Shown: positions 29,730 through 38,897 of the stretch, piece after piece
Layout of the letters: the number at the start of each line of letters is the position of its first letter
Position numbering within the stretch: the first letter of the stretch is position 1
Assembly (NCBI RefSeq): GCF_013004645.1
Contig: NZ_JABEME010000002.1
Span: forward strand, 124,001-188,000
Source: Stenotrophomonas africana
Lineage (GTDB): Bacteria; Pseudomonadota; Gammaproteobacteria; Xanthomonadales; Xanthomonadaceae
Direction of reading: 5' to 3'
Length of the DNA stretch: 64,000 nucleotides
The notes under the pieces: model-generated
Seen by the model: the letters and a program-made list of their open reading frames with translations, nothing else
Told to the model about the DNA's origin: nothing
Databases searched by the model: none
Position numbers and translations under genes: made by a program

Positions 29730-31832
29730 GTGACCGAAACCGTCGCCGCTCCGCGCACGCTTGATGACGCCTTGAAGGACGCGATCCGCAAGGCGTACAC
29801 GACGCTGCAGGCCAATACACCCGGCTTCTCCACCCGCCGCTCGCAGAGCCAGATGATCGGTGTGGTGTCGCGCGCGCTGTCGAAAAGCGGCGGCGTCGGC
29901 GTGGTTGAGGCGCCCACCGGTGTCGGCAAGAGCCTGGGCTACCTCACCGCAGGTGTACCGATCGCGCTGGCCACCAAGAAGAAGCTGGTGATCAGCACCG
30001 GCACCGTGGCCCTGCAGTCGCAGCTGGTCGAGCGCGATATCCCGAATTTTCTCAAAGCCACCGGCCTGGAAGCGACCGTGGCGCTGGCCAAGGGCCGTAC
30101 CCGCTACCTGTGCACGCGCAATGCCGCCGAGGCGCAGGGCGAGGGCTCGCAGGGCGGCATGTTCGAGGATGACGCGCCACTGTTCGACCGGCCGCTGGCG
30201 CCGATCGAGATGGACATCGCCAAGCGCCTGACCGACGCCTTCACCGGCGGCAGCTGGGACGGCGACATCGACAACGCACCGGAGACCATCAGCCCCGGCC
30301 TGCGCAGCCGCATCACCACGCCGGCTTCGGGCTGCGCCGGGCGCCGTTGTGCCTATTCGGCGCAGTGCGCGGTGCTGCGCTCACGCAACACGGTGCGCGA
30401 CGCACAGATCGTGGTCACCAACCACGCGCTGCTGCTGTCGGCGCTGTCGATCGGCGACAGCGACAATGGCCAACCGTTGATCGCGCCGCCGTCGGACATG
30501 CTGCTGGTGCTGGACGAAGGCCATCACATCGGCAACGTGGCGATCGACCAGGGCGCGGCCAGCCTGGCACTGGACGAGATGGCCAAGCGCACCGGCCGCC
30601 TGCAGATCCTGATCGCCGGTGCCTACCGCGCGGTCGACAAGGATCGCCTCGGCAACCTGTTGCCGAACGAAGCGATCGAAGTCGCCAGCAACGTGGCCAA
30701 GCAGCTGCGCGCGTTCCGCGATCACATCGAGCGGGTGTGGATGCCGGCACCGGCGGACGAAGAGCCGATGTGGCGCGCGGCCAACGGGCGCCTGCCCGAG
30801 GCCTGGCGCGAGCCGATCGAGGCCCTCGCCGACGATACCCGCAGCCTCTACAACTGGGCGCACGCCGCCACCGCGCAGGTGGCCAAGGGCAAGCCGGACG
30901 ATGCCGCGCGCGAGCGCCTGCAGCGCAACCTGGGCATGGCGCTGGAAATGATCGAGCAGCAGTACAACCTGTGGCAGGCCTGGCGCCGTGAGGACAAGGA
31001 CGGCGCGCCGCCGATGGCGCGCTGGGTCACCGCTACCCGCGATGGCGACCTGGTGCTGCACGGCTCGCCGGTATCGGCCGCGCACGTGCTGCGCAAGCTG
31101 CTGTGGGATGAAGTGGACTCGGTGGTGATGACCTCGGCGACGCTGACCGGCGGTGGCGACTTCCAGTCGCTGGCGATCGACAACGGCATCCCCGAAGAGG
31201 CCGAGATGGTCTCGCTGTCGTCGCCGTTCGACCTGCCCAACCAGGCCGAGCTGATCGTGCCGAAGTTCCCGGTCACCCCGGACGACCGCGAAGGCCACCC
31301 GCGCGAAGTGGCGCGCTACCTCGACACCGAGCTGGACTGGGCCAAAGGCTCGATGGTGCTGTTCACCTCGCGCTGGAAGATGGAGAAGGTGGCTGGGCTG
31401 ATGTCGGCCGCGCGCCGCAAGCAGGTGCTGGTGCAGGGCGAGATGTCCAAGACCCGGCTGATCGACGAGCATCTGCGCCGCGTGGCCGCAGGTGAGGGCT
31501 CGGTGCTGTTCGGGCTGAACTCGTTCGGCGAAGGCCTCGACCTGCCCGGCGAAGCCTGCACCACGGTGGTGATCACCCAGGTGCCGTTCGCAGTGCCGAC
31601 CGACCCGCAGACCGCCACCCTCAGCGAGTGGTTCGAAGGGCGCGGGTTGAATGCCTTCAACCTGATCGCCATTCCGCATGCGCTGCGCACGCTGACCCAG
31701 TTCGCCGGCCGCCTGATCCGCACCTCCACCGACACCGGCCGCGTGGTGATCCTCGATTCGCGGCTGCTGACCCGCCGCTACGGCAAGCGCATCATCGACG
31801 CGCTGCCCCCGTTCAAGCGCGTGATCGGCTGA
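29730..31832 (+). CDS. dinG: ATP-dependent DNA helicase DinG
   Basis: A 5'-3' superfamily 2 helicase of the XPD/DinG class that unwinds D-loops, R-loops and G-quadruplexes. The 700-residue protein has Walker A APTGVGKS (61-68), the iron-sulfur cysteines Cys128, Cys202, Cys207 and Cys213, the DEGH box (262-265) and the C-terminal motifs LFGLNSFGEGLDLPGE and QFAGRLIRTSTD. The start is GTG 29730. The gene is followed by a perfect 29-bp palindrome that probably terminates it. Confidence 0.92.
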   Translation: MTETVAAPRTLDDALKDAIRKAYTTLQANTPGFSTRRSQSQMIGVVSRALSKSGGVGVVEAPTGVGKSLGYLTAGVPIALATKKKLVISTGTVALQSQLVERDIPNFLKATGLEATVALAKGRTRYLCTRNAAEAQGEGSQGGMFEDDAPLFDRPLAPIEMDIAKRLTDAFTGGSWDGDIDNAPETISPGLRSRITTPASGCAGRRCAYSAQCAVLRSRNTVRDAQIVVTNHALLLSALSIGDSDNGQPLIAPPSDMLLVLDEGHHIGNVAIDQGAASLALDEMAKRTGRLQILIAGAYRAVDKDRLGNLLPNEAIEVASNVAKQLRAFRDHIERVWMPAPADEEPMWRAANGRLPEAWREPIEALADDTRSLYNWAHAATAQVAKGKPDDAARERLQRNLGMALEMIEQQYNLWQAWRREDKDGAPPMARWVTATRDGDLVLHGSPVSAAHVLRKLLWDEVDSVVMTSATLTGGGDFQSLAIDNGIPEEAEMVSLSSPFDLPNQAELIVPKFPVTPDDREGHPREVARYLDTELDWAKGSMVLFTSRWKMEKVAGLMSAARRKQVLVQGEMSKTRLIDEHLRRVAAGEGSVLFGLNSFGEGLDLPGEACTTVVITQVPFAVPTDPQTATLSEWFEGRGLNAFNLIAIPHALRTLTQFAGRLIRTSTDTGRVVILDSRLLTRRYGKRIIDALPPFKRVIG

Positions 31833-31833
31833 G

Positions 31834-31898
31834 AAAAGGGGACGGAGGGGATTAAGTCGTTTGTGCCTCAAACGACTTAATCCCCTCCGTCCCCTTTT
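31834..31898. terminator. Perfect 29-bp palindrome behind dinG (repeat family, terminator-like)
   Basis: Arms 31834-31862 and 31870-31898 are exact reverse complements with a 7-base loop. The left arm begins AAAAGGGGACGG and the right arm ends CCCCTTTT, so the transcript from either side ends its stem in U4. It begins two bases after the dinG stop. A single copy of the same arm lies at 16258-16287, showing that this is a dispersed repeat used as a terminator here. Confidence 0.7.
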
Positions 31899-31903
31899 CC
31901 AGA

Positions 31904-31926
31904 TGCCGGCCAGCGGCCGGCGCTAC
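31904..31926 (-). repeat. SMAG-type REP unit
   Basis: On the minus strand GTAG at 31926-31923 heads CGCCGGCC-GCT-GGCCGGCA. It lies between the dinG terminator and the stop of ilvD. Confidence 0.8.
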
Positions 31927-31936
31927 CGGATCGGCA

Positions 31937-33775
31937 TCAATCGCCGAGCAGGGCGGTGTTGCGCACCGCGCCCTTGTCGGCGCTGGTGGCGAGCAGGGCG
32001 TAGGCCTTCAACGCGCTGGTGACCTTGCGCGGGCGCGGCGCACGCGGTTTCCAGCCGCGTGCATCAGCGTCGGCGCGGCGTTGGGCCAGCGTGGCCTCGT
32101 CCAGCAGCAGATCGATGCGGCGGGCGGGGATGTCGATGCGGATGCGGTCGCCATCTTCCACCAGGCCGATGACACCGCCACTGGCCGCTTCCGGTGAGAC
32201 GTGGCCGATCGACAGGCCCGAGGTGCCGCCGGAGAAGCGGCCGTCGGTGAGCAGCGCGCACTGCTTGCCCAGTCCCTTCGACTTCAGGTAGCTGGTCGGA
32301 TAGAGCATTTCCTGCATGCCGGGGCCGCCCTTCGGACCTTCGTAGCGGATCACCACCACCTCGCCCGGCTGCACCTCGTCGGCGAGGATGCCGGCGACGG
32401 CGGCGTCCTGGCTTTCGTAGACGCGCGCGGGGCCTTCGAACACGTGGATCGACTCGTCCACGCCGGCGGTCTTCACCACGCAGCCATCCACGGCCAGATT
32501 GCCGCGCAACACGGCGAGGCCGCCTTCCAGTGAGTACGCATGCTGCAGCGAGCGGATGCAGCCTTCGGCGCGGTCCACGTCCAGCGTCGGCCAGCGCGTG
32601 GCCTGGCTGAAGGCCTCCTGGGTGGGAATGCCGGCTGGGCCGGCCTTGAAGAAGGTATGCAGGGTGTCGTTGTCACTGCGCACCACGTCCCAGCGTTCCA
32701 GTGCGTCGGCCAGGCTGGCGCTGTGCACGGTCGGCACCGTGGTATCGAGCAGGCCGGCACGGTCCAGTTCACCCAGGATGCCGAACACACCACCGGCGCG
32801 GTGCACGTCCTCGATGTGGTACTTCGGCGTGTTCGGTGCCACCTTGCAGAGCTGCGGTACGCGCCGCGACAGCGCGTCGATGTGGGTCAGGTCGAAGTCG
32901 ACCTCCGCTTCCTGCGCCGCGGCCAGCAGGTGCAGGATGGTGTTGGTGGAGCCGCCCATGGCGATGTCCAGGGTCATCGCATTGGCAAATGCGGCCTGGG
33001 TGGCGATGCCGCGCGGCAGCGCGCTGGGGTCTTCGCCGCCATACCAGCGGTGGCAGAGTTCGACGATCAGGCGGCCGGCGCGGCGGAACAGCGCTTCGCG
33101 GTCGGCATGGGTGGCCAGCGTGGTGCCGTTACCGGGCAGCGACAGGCCCAGCGCTTCGGTCAGGCAGTTCATCGAGTTGGCGGTGAACATGCCCGAGCAG
33201 GAACCGCAGGTGGGGCAGGCGCTGCGCTCGAACGCCGCGACCTTCTCGTCGGAGGCGCTGTCATCGGCGGCCACCACCATCGCATCAACCAGATCCAGCT
33301 TGTGCTCGGACAGCTTGGTCTTGCCTGCTTCCATCGGCCCGCCGGAGACGAACACCACCGGGATGTTGAGGCGCAGCGCGGCCATCAGCATGCCGGGGGT
33401 GATCTTGTCGCAGTTGCTGATGCACACCAGTGCGTCGGCACAGTGCGCGTTGACCATGTACTCCACGGCGTCGGCGATGATCTCGCGGCTGGGCAGCGAG
33501 TACAGCATGCCGTCGTGGCCCATCGCGATGCCGTCGTCCACGGCGATGGTGTTGAATTCCTTGGCAACGCCGCCGACCTGTTCGATCTCGCGTGCCACCA
33601 GCTGGCCGAGGTCCTTCAGGTGCACGTGGCCAGGCACGAACTGGGTGAAGGAGTTGGCGATGGCGATGATCGGCTTGTGGAAGTCGCCATCCTTCATGCC
33701 GGTGGCACGCCACAGGGCGCGGGCGCCGGCCATGTTGCGGCCGGCGGTGGAGGTGCGGGAACGGTATTCGGGCAT
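31937..33775 (-). CDS. ilvD: Dihydroxy-acid dehydratase
   Basis: IlvD dehydrates 2,3-dihydroxy acids to the 2-keto precursors of valine and isoleucine. The 612-residue protein has the iron-sulfur ligands in [12 protein letters not shown] and [18 protein letters not shown]. The Mg-binding region [13 protein letters not shown] and the C-terminal [32 protein letters not shown] blocks (key part [14 protein letters not shown]) are all present. ATG 33775 was chosen because the family start [19 protein letters not shown] lies there; the open frame continues upstream through repeat sequence and is not coding. It is a single gene with no visible attenuator peptide. Confidence 0.96.
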   Translation of the reverse strand: MPEYRSRTSTAGRNMAGARALWRATGMKDGDFHKPIIAIANSFTQFVPGHVHLKDLGQLVAREIEQVGGVAKEFNTIAVDDGIAMGHDGMLYSLPSREIIADAVEYMVNAHCADALVCISNCDKITPGMLMAALRLNIPVVFVSGGPMEAGKTKLSEHKLDLVDAMVVAADDSASDEKVAAFERSACPTCGSCSGMFTANSMNCLTEALGLSLPGNGTTLATHADREALFRRAGRLIVELCHRWYGGEDPSALPRGIATQAAFANAMTLDIAMGGSTNTILHLLAAAQEAEVDFDLTHIDALSRRVPQLCKVAPNTPKYHIEDVHRAGGVFGILGELDRAGLLDTTVPTVHSASLADALERWDVVRSDNDTLHTFFKAGPAGIPTQEAFSQATRWPTLDVDRAEGCIRSLQHAYSLEGGLAVLRGNLAVDGCVVKTAGVDESIHVFEGPARVYESQDAAVAGILADEVQPGEVVVIRYEGPKGGPGMQEMLYPTSYLKSKGLGKQCALLTDGRFSGGTSGLSIGHVSPEAASGGVIGLVEDGDRIRIDIPARRIDLLLDEATLAQRRADADARGWKPRAPRPRKVTSALKAYALLATSADKGAVRNTALLGD

Positions 33776-33860
33776 GGCTGGCGGAACGGGCGGGCCGTAC
33801 GACGTGGGGGTCGCATGATCATGGCCAATTTTTTCGGTTGCTGCTGCAACCACTGGATCA

Positions 33861-33898
33861 CGCCCCCGCAACCGGACCCACCCCGCCTTCGACAGTTT
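33861..33898 (-). repeat. Partial copy of the 3572-3673 element
   Basis: The reverse complement of this segment matches the left arm of the 3572-3673 element and about 8 bases before it (CTGTCGAAGG then the GGCGGGGTGGG arm). The partner arm and the inner hairpin are missing. Together with the REP pair at 33933-33980 it reproduces the order of the block at 3499-3600. The gap 33776-34093 holds only this, the REP pair and, at 33834-33852, a GGTTGC hairpin next to a T6 run; I see no gene in it. Confidence 0.65.
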
Positions 33899-33932
33899 CC
33901 TGCGATCTGTCGGGGCCGGCGCTCTGCTCCTG

Positions 33933-33980
33933 GTAGGTGTCGACCTTGGTCGACACGGTAGATCCACGCCATGCGTGGAT
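33933..33980 (+). repeat. Tandem pair of SMAG-type REP units
   Basis: The units are GTAG-GTGTCGACC-TT-GGTCGACAC (33933-33956) and GTAG-ATCCACGC-CAT-GCGTGGAT (33958-33980). Same pair and order as on the minus strand at 3499-3548. Confidence 0.82.
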
Positions 33981-34093
33981 TATGGGGAATGACGAAAATG
34001 AAAGTCCGTTCATCTTTCGGACTTTGCCGATTCCGGTTGCTGGTCCGGATTTGGCATCATTGGGGCATTGATCCGTCGACAGGGCATGAGGCC

Positions 34094-34666
34094 ATGAAAC
34101 GTTCCCGCACCACCGCGCTGCTGCTGATGAGCGCCGCGCCGCTGCTGTTCACCGCCTGCCAGAAGGAGCCGGAGGTGAAGGTGCAGGAAGGCCTGTACAC
34201 CTCGGTGGAGGCCTGCACCGAGGCCACCGGCGATCCGTCGTCGTGCCGCAATGCCTTTGCCGAAGCGCAGAAGCAGGCCGCCGATGCCGCGCCGAAGTAC
34301 GCCAGCAAGGAAGCCTGCGAGAAGGACTACAAGCCGGAACAGTGCGTGCAGCAGCACACCTCGGCCGGTACCTCGTTCATCGGCCCGATGATGATGGGCT
34401 TCTTCATGTCGCAGATGCTGAGCAACCGCGGTGGCCTGGCCCCGCAGGCGCCGGCGGCGTCGCCGGCCTACCAGGACAAGAGCGCCGGCTGGGCGCGCCC
34501 GGCTCCGGGCGGCAGCGGCGGCCTGAACACCGCCAGCGGCATCGGCGCCGGCAAGGCCGGCCTGGCCCCGGTCACCAGCGAGCCGAACCGTGCGGTCACT
34601 GCCAGCCGTGGTGGCTTCGGCAACACCAGCGCGCGCCGCAGCACCAGCGGCAGCTACGGCGGCTGA
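34094..34666 (+). CDS. ygiB: DUF1190 (YgiB family) lipoprotein
   Basis: This 190-residue protein has the lipobox LFTAC at about residues 18-22, as in E. coli YgiB. Mature residues have two Cys-containing repeats, VEACTEATGDPSSCRNAF and KEACEKDYKPEQCVQQ, then GPMMMGFFMSQML, and a Gly/Ala/Ser-rich low-complexity tail. The function is unknown, but ygiB and ygiC occur together widely. ygiC starts seven bases downstream. I chose ATG 34094 because it opens the signal peptide. Confidence 0.85.
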   Translation: MKRSRTTALLLMSAAPLLFTACQKEPEVKVQEGLYTSVEACTEATGDPSSCRNAFAEAQKQAADAAPKYASKEACEKDYKPEQCVQQHTSAGTSFIGPMMMGFFMSQMLSNRGGLAPQAPAASPAYQDKSAGWARPAPGGSGGLNTASGIGAGKAGLAPVTSEPNRAVTASRGGFGNTSARRSTSGSYGG

Positions 34667-34673
34667 TCGACCC

Positions 34674-35852
34674 ATGCAACGTATCCGTATTGCCGAGCGT
34701 GCCCAGTGGCGGGCACGCGCGGAAGAGGCGGGTTTCCGCTTCCACACCATCGACGGCCAGCCATACTGGGATGAAAGCGCGTACTACGCCTTCACCCTGC
34801 GCCAGATCGAACAGGACATCGAAGACCCCAGCGCCGAGCTGCACCAGATGGCGCTGGACCTGGTTGGCGATGTCATCGCCAGCGAACGCTTGATGGACCA
34901 GCTGGCGATTCCGTCGCACTACCGCGACTGGATCGCCGACAGCTGGCGCCAGCGCCAGCCACACCTCTACGGCCGCCTGGACCTGGCCTATGACGGCACC
35001 GGCCCGGCCAAGCTGTACGAACTGAACTACGACACGCCGACCTCGCTGTTCGAGGCCAGTTTCTTCCAGTGGCAGTGGCTGGAAGACCAGCGCAACGCCG
35101 GTCGCCTGCCGCAGCATGCCGACCAGTTCAACGCCATCCACGAGGCGTTGGTCGAGCGTTTCGGCGAACTGGCCACGCAGCTGCCACCGCCGCTGTATTT
35201 CAGCGCGGTGGGCAGTTCCGAAGAAGACCGCGGCACGGTCGACTACCTGCGCGACTGCGCCTCGCAGGCCGGCCTGCATGGCCAGGCCATCGCCATCGAG
35301 GACATTGGTCTGTCCGACGACGGACGCTTCACCGCGCTGGATGATTCGGTGATCGGCACGCTGTTCAAGCTGTACCCGCTGGAAGACCTGATGGCCGAGG
35401 AATTCGGCCGCGCGCTGCCCGGTTCGGGCGTGCAGCTGCTGGAGCCGGCCTGGAAGGCGGTGCTGAGCAACAAGGGCATCCTGCCGCTGCTGTGGCAGCG
35501 CAACGTCGGTCACCCGAACCTGCTGGAAGCGCATTTCGACGACGGCAGCACGCTGGCGTCGGGGTGGGTGCGCAAGCCGCTGTTCTCGCGCGAAGGTGCC
35601 AACATCGAGATGCACCTGGCCGATGGCAGCACCCAGCGCAGTGACGGTCCCTACGACGGCCCGGCGATCATCCAGCGCGCGCATCCGCTCACCCGCTTCG
35701 AAGGCGGCTACCCGCTGATCGGCAGCTGGGTGATCGGTGACCACGCCTGCGGCATCGGCATCCGTGAGGACGACAGCGCGATCACCCGTGACAGTGCGCG
35801 CTTCGTGCCGCACGCGATCGTCGATGAGGCGCCGACGCGGATCTACGTCTGA
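34674..35852 (+). CDS. ygiC: Glutathionylspermidine synthase family protein (YgiC-like, ATP-grasp)
   Basis: This 392-residue ATP-grasp ligase is related to the synthetase domain of glutathionylspermidine synthase. Key blocks are the N-terminal RARAEEAGFRFHTIDGQPYWDE (core AGFRFHTIDGQPYWDE), the LYELNYDTPTSLFEAS block, GLSDDGRF, and the C-terminal SWVIGDHACGIGIRED with ARFVPH. E. coli YgiC does not make glutathionylspermidine, so the real acceptor is unknown; an amide ligation on a peptide or polyamine is the family inference. It overlaps the following gene by one base. Confidence 0.86.
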   Translation: MQRIRIAERAQWRARAEEAGFRFHTIDGQPYWDESAYYAFTLRQIEQDIEDPSAELHQMALDLVGDVIASERLMDQLAIPSHYRDWIADSWRQRQPHLYGRLDLAYDGTGPAKLYELNYDTPTSLFEASFFQWQWLEDQRNAGRLPQHADQFNAIHEALVERFGELATQLPPPLYFSAVGSSEEDRGTVDYLRDCASQAGLHGQAIAIEDIGLSDDGRFTALDDSVIGTLFKLYPLEDLMAEEFGRALPGSGVQLLEPAWKAVLSNKGILPLLWQRNVGHPNLLEAHFDDGSTLASGWVRKPLFSREGANIEMHLADGSTQRSDGPYDGPAIIQRAHPLTRFEGGYPLIGSWVIGDHACGIGIREDDSAITRDSARFVPHAIVDEAPTRIYV

Positions 35853-36511
35853 TGGCGGTGCGGCGCAATCGCGACATGCGGCCTGCGCCACTGCCGGGTC
35901 GGCATCTGGATGACGGCCACGCCCTGTGGCGCTATTCGGACCGGATCGCGGTGCGCTGCCATCGCTGCGATACGCCCGGCTGGGTGGTGGGGACGTCGGA
36001 ATCGCGACGTTTCCGCTGCCTGGGCTGTAGCGCAGCCCTCGACAGTGGATGCGGCTGCGGTTGCTGTGTTGCGGGCGACTGGGTCGGACCGGTGCGCTAC
36101 AGCGGCTATCGTCCCTGCGGATACTGTGGGCACAAATGGGTCCGCGTCGAGCTGCACCGCGCGCGTGCAACGTCGCCGTTGCGGACGCTGGCGGCGGACT
36201 GCAGTCAGTGCGGACGCAGCAGCGAGGTGGAGGTCACGCTGTCGCGGTGGCGTGGCAATGAGGCGATCGACCCGCACTTCGGCCTGCCGCTGCGGTTGAT
36301 CGAAAAGACCGCGGCTGGCGTGCTGTGGGCCTACAACGAGGCCCATCTGCAGGCACTGCACGATTACGCTGCCGCGCCTCTGCGCGAGCGCGCGGGCGTC
36401 ACCAATGGATCCATGTTTTCGCGCCTGCCGCAGTGGATGAAGCTGGCCCGCAACCGGGTGCTGCTGCAGCGTGCGGTGGAGCGGTTGCAGCGGCGGTTGT
36501 TGCAGGGGTAA
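35852..36511 (+). CDS. Cys-rich zinc-ribbon-like protein
   Basis: This 219-residue protein is not from a family I can name. It contains five CxxC-type pairs: CHRC, CLGC, CGCGCC, CGYC and CSQC, spaced as in paired zinc ribbons over residues about 36-116. An Arg- and Leu-rich helical C-terminus follows. It is translationally coupled to ygiC (start codon overlaps the ygiC stop), an association that may help to define the YgiC pathway. The stop codon TAA is the head of a GTAA-type REP unit. Confidence 0.7.
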   Translation: MAVRRNRDMRPAPLPGRHLDDGHALWRYSDRIAVRCHRCDTPGWVVGTSESRRFRCLGCSAALDSGCGCGCCVAGDWVGPVRYSGYRPCGYCGHKWVRVELHRARATSPLRTLAADCSQCGRSSEVEVTLSRWRGNEAIDPHFGLPLRLIEKTAAGVLWAYNEAHLQALHDYAAAPLRERAGVTNGSMFSRLPQWMKLARNRVLLQRAVERLQRRLLQG

Positions 36512-36597
36512 TGCCGGCCGCTGGCCGGCAACCGGTGTTGGTGGATGCCGACCTTGGTCGGCGCTGTGGGTTTCGTGCCAACCAAGGTTGGCACCCA
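36508..36597. repeat. Three SMAG-type REP units, duplicate of the 23885 block
   Basis: The units are at 36508-36530 (GTAA head, TGCCGGCC core), 36541-36563 (GTGG head, ATGCCGACC core) and a minus-strand unit at 36574-36597 (GTGCCAACC core). The stretch 36508-36605 differs from 23885-23981 at only about three positions. Confidence 0.83.
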
Positions 36598-36615
36598 CCA
36601 GAGCGATCACTGGTA

Positions 36616-37914
36616 TCAGAGCAGCCCTTCGCGCTTCACCGCCAGGTAGCGCTCCACCAGTGCGCCCGGCAGGGCATCGGCGGTCACGTCGAGCACCATG
36701 ACCTTTTCGCTGCGCAGCGCGTCGTGCGCCTTCGCGCGCTGCTGCAGGTACAGCGCCGCTGCACCGGCCTGGGTGGCATCCTCCAGCGTCTGCACTTCGC
36801 CCTCCAGCACGCCGTCCAGCTCGCGCTCGCGCAGGCTGGCCACGCATACCAGGTGGCGCCGCTGCAGCAGGCGCACCGCGGCCAGCAGGTCCTCGATGTC
36901 CTCGTCGCGCACGTTGCTGACCAGCATCACCAGCGCACGCCGGCGCTGGCGCAGCGATACCTCGGTGGCGGCGGCCAGATAATCGGTGGCCACCGCGCGC
37001 GGCTGCAGGTCGTAGCTGGCGCGCAGCAGGTGCTCGACGGTGCCCATGCCGCGCTGCGGCGCCACCCAGCGGCGTTCGCCGCCGGCAGCGAACAGGCCGG
37101 CGGCATCGCCCTGGCGCAGCGCCAGGTAGGCCACCACCAGCGAAGCGTTCAAGGCATGGTCGAAGTGCGAAAGCCCGCCTTCGCTGGCCAGCATGCGCCG
37201 GCCACTGTCGAGCATCAGCAGCAGCTGCTGGTTCTTCTCGTCCTGGTACTCGCGCGAGATCAGCTTGCGCGCACGCGCGGTGGCCTTCCAGTCGAGCTGG
37301 CGCAGGCTGTCGCCGATGCGGTACTCGCGCATCTGGTGGAAGTCGGTGCCTTCACCCCGGCGGCGCTTCACGTGCGCACCGACCAGCCGCGAGGCCTGGT
37401 CGGCACTGAACAACGCAAAGCGGGTGAGCGGCACGAAGTTCGGATAGACACGCACGTCCAGCGCGGGGGGCAGCGTGCGTTGCTGCCACCACAGGCGCCA
37501 CGGCGAGCGTATGCGCAGGTGCACGCCTTCGAAGCGGAAATGCCCGCGCTGCAGCGGCTGCAGAAGGTAGTGCAGGGTGGCAGCTGTGCCCGCCTGCAGG
37601 TGCACGCGCTGTGGCAGCGATTCCAGCGGCCAACCGCCGGGCACCAGGTCGAACACCTGCACCGTCATCGACGCGTCTGCCTGCAACCGCAGTGCAGCCT
37701 CGCGGCGCACGCCCAGTGCCAGCGCTTCGGGCAGTTCTCGCTGCACCTGCGGTGACGGACGCCGCGACTGCCGCCACAGATCCATCAACGCCGGCACGGC
37801 AATCGCCAGCGCCGCCAGCGCCCAGCTCCAGCGCGGCAGCAACCCGCCCAGCACCAGGCCGCCCAGGGCAGCCCAGGTCAGCAGCAGCGCCAGCAGCAGC
37901 GGGGCCGGACTCAT
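36616..37914 (-). CDS. DUF58 domain protein (vWA-like)
   Basis: This 432-residue protein has two N-terminal hydrophobic segments (LLLALLLTWAALGGLVLGGLL, LAALAIAVPAL). The DUF58 core is GTDFHQMREYRIGDSLRQLDWKATAR (key part REYRIGDSLRQLDWKATAR). The vWA-like region starts LLLMLDSGRRM. In relatives, DUF58 proteins act with a MoxR ATPase as co-chaperones or adaptors at the membrane. It is the last gene of the six-gene operon and overlaps MoxR by four bases. The start ATG 37914 follows from that overlap. Confidence 0.87.
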   Translation of the reverse strand: MSPAPLLLALLLTWAALGGLVLGGLLPRWSWALAALAIAVPALMDLWRQSRRPSPQVQRELPEALALGVRREAALRLQADASMTVQVFDLVPGGWPLESLPQRVHLQAGTAATLHYLLQPLQRGHFRFEGVHLRIRSPWRLWWQQRTLPPALDVRVYPNFVPLTRFALFSADQASRLVGAHVKRRRGEGTDFHQMREYRIGDSLRQLDWKATARARKLISREYQDEKNQQLLLMLDSGRRMLASEGGLSHFDHALNASLVVAYLALRQGDAAGLFAAGGERRWVAPQRGMGTVEHLLRASYDLQPRAVATDYLAAATEVSLRQRRRALVMLVSNVRDEDIEDLLAAVRLLQRRHLVCVASLRERELDGVLEGEVQTLEDATQAGAAALYLQQRAKAHDALRSEKVMVLDVTADALPGALVERYLAVKREGLL

Positions 37915-38897
37915 CGGCGCGGCGCTTCCACCTTGGCCAGCAGCGCGCCCAGCACGTCGTCGGCGTCCTGGCCTTCGATCTGCAGTTCCGGGGCCAGTGC
38001 AATGCGGTGGCGCAGCGCGGGGCGCGCGATGTCGCGCACGTCGTCCGGCGTGACAAAGTCGCGGCCGGCCAGCACCGCCTGCGCGCGCGAGGCACGTACC
38101 AGCGCGATGCTGCCGCGCGGGCCAGCACCGACCGCGATGCCCGGCCACTGCCGGGTAGCGGCCACAATCCGTACAGCGTAGTCGATCACTTCGTCATCGA
38201 CGGTGATCGCCGCAGTGGCACGCTGCAACTCCAGCAGTTCGCCGGCACCGAGCACGCGTGGCACCTGGCTCAGGTCGAAATCGCTGGCGGCACGACCACT
38301 GGTGATCGCGGTCACCATGCGCTTCTCGTCCTCCAGCTGCGGGTAGTCGATCAGCACCTTCAGCAGGAAGCGGTCCAGCTGTGCTTCCGGCAGCGGGTAG
38401 GTACCTTCCTGCTCCAGCGGGTTCTGCGTGGCCAGCGCCATGAAGGGCGGCGCCAGGGTGAAGGCCTTGCCTTCGATGGTCACCTGGCCTTCCTGCATCA
38501 CTTCCAGCAGTGCCGACTGGGTCTTGGCCGGTGCACGATTGATTTCGTCGGCCAGCAGCAGGTTGGTGAACACCGGGCCGCGGCGGATCTTGAAGCTCTC
38601 GCTTTTCGGGTCGTACACCGCGTGGCCACTGACGTCGCTGGGCATCAGGTCGGGGGTGAACTGTACGCGGCCATAGTCCAGCTCCAGGGCCTGTGCGAGT
38701 GCGCGCACCAGCAGGGTCTTGCCCAGCCCGGGCACGCCCTCGATCAGTACGTGACCACCGGCCAGCAGGGCCACCAGGATCTGGTCCAGCACTTCGGCCT
38801 GGCCGATGAAGGCGTGGCCGATGGCATCGCGGATGGCATCGACGCGTTCAATCAGGCGGGCGTTGGCGGCCGCCGGCAGCTCGGGGACTTCGGTCAT
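37911..38897 (-). CDS. MoxR family AAA+ ATPase
   Basis: This 328-residue AAA+ ATPase has Walker A GVPGLGKT at about residues 53-60, Walker B LLADEINRAP at about 114-123, and the MoxR signature ATQNPLEQEGTYPLPEAQLDRFL (key part GTYPLPEAQLDRF). The C-terminal lid contains ASRAQAVLAGRDFVTPDD. MoxR ATPases remodel or assemble client proteins together with vWA partners, here DUF58. The gene overlaps both neighbours by four bases, so stoichiometric co-expression is likely. Confidence 0.9.
   Translation of the reverse strand: MTEVPELPAAANARLIERVDAIRDAIGHAFIGQAEVLDQILVALLAGGHVLIEGVPGLGKTLLVRALAQALELDYGRVQFTPDLMPSDVSGHAVYDPKSESFKIRRGPVFTNLLLADEINRAPAKTQSALLEVMQEGQVTIEGKAFTLAPPFMALATQNPLEQEGTYPLPEAQLDRFLLKVLIDYPQLEDEKRMVTAITSGRAASDFDLSQVPRVLGAGELLELQRATAAITVDDEVIDYAVRIVAATRQWPGIAVGAGPRGSIALVRASRAQAVLAGRDFVTPDDVRDIARPALRHRIALAPELQIEGQDADDVLGALLAKVEAPRR

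Noticed and set aside
33834-33852. Intrinsic terminator or ilv attenuator upstream of ilvD
   Set aside because: The T6 run lies on the wrong side of the hairpin for a minus-strand terminator, and there is no leader peptide rich in Ile, Leu or Val codons.
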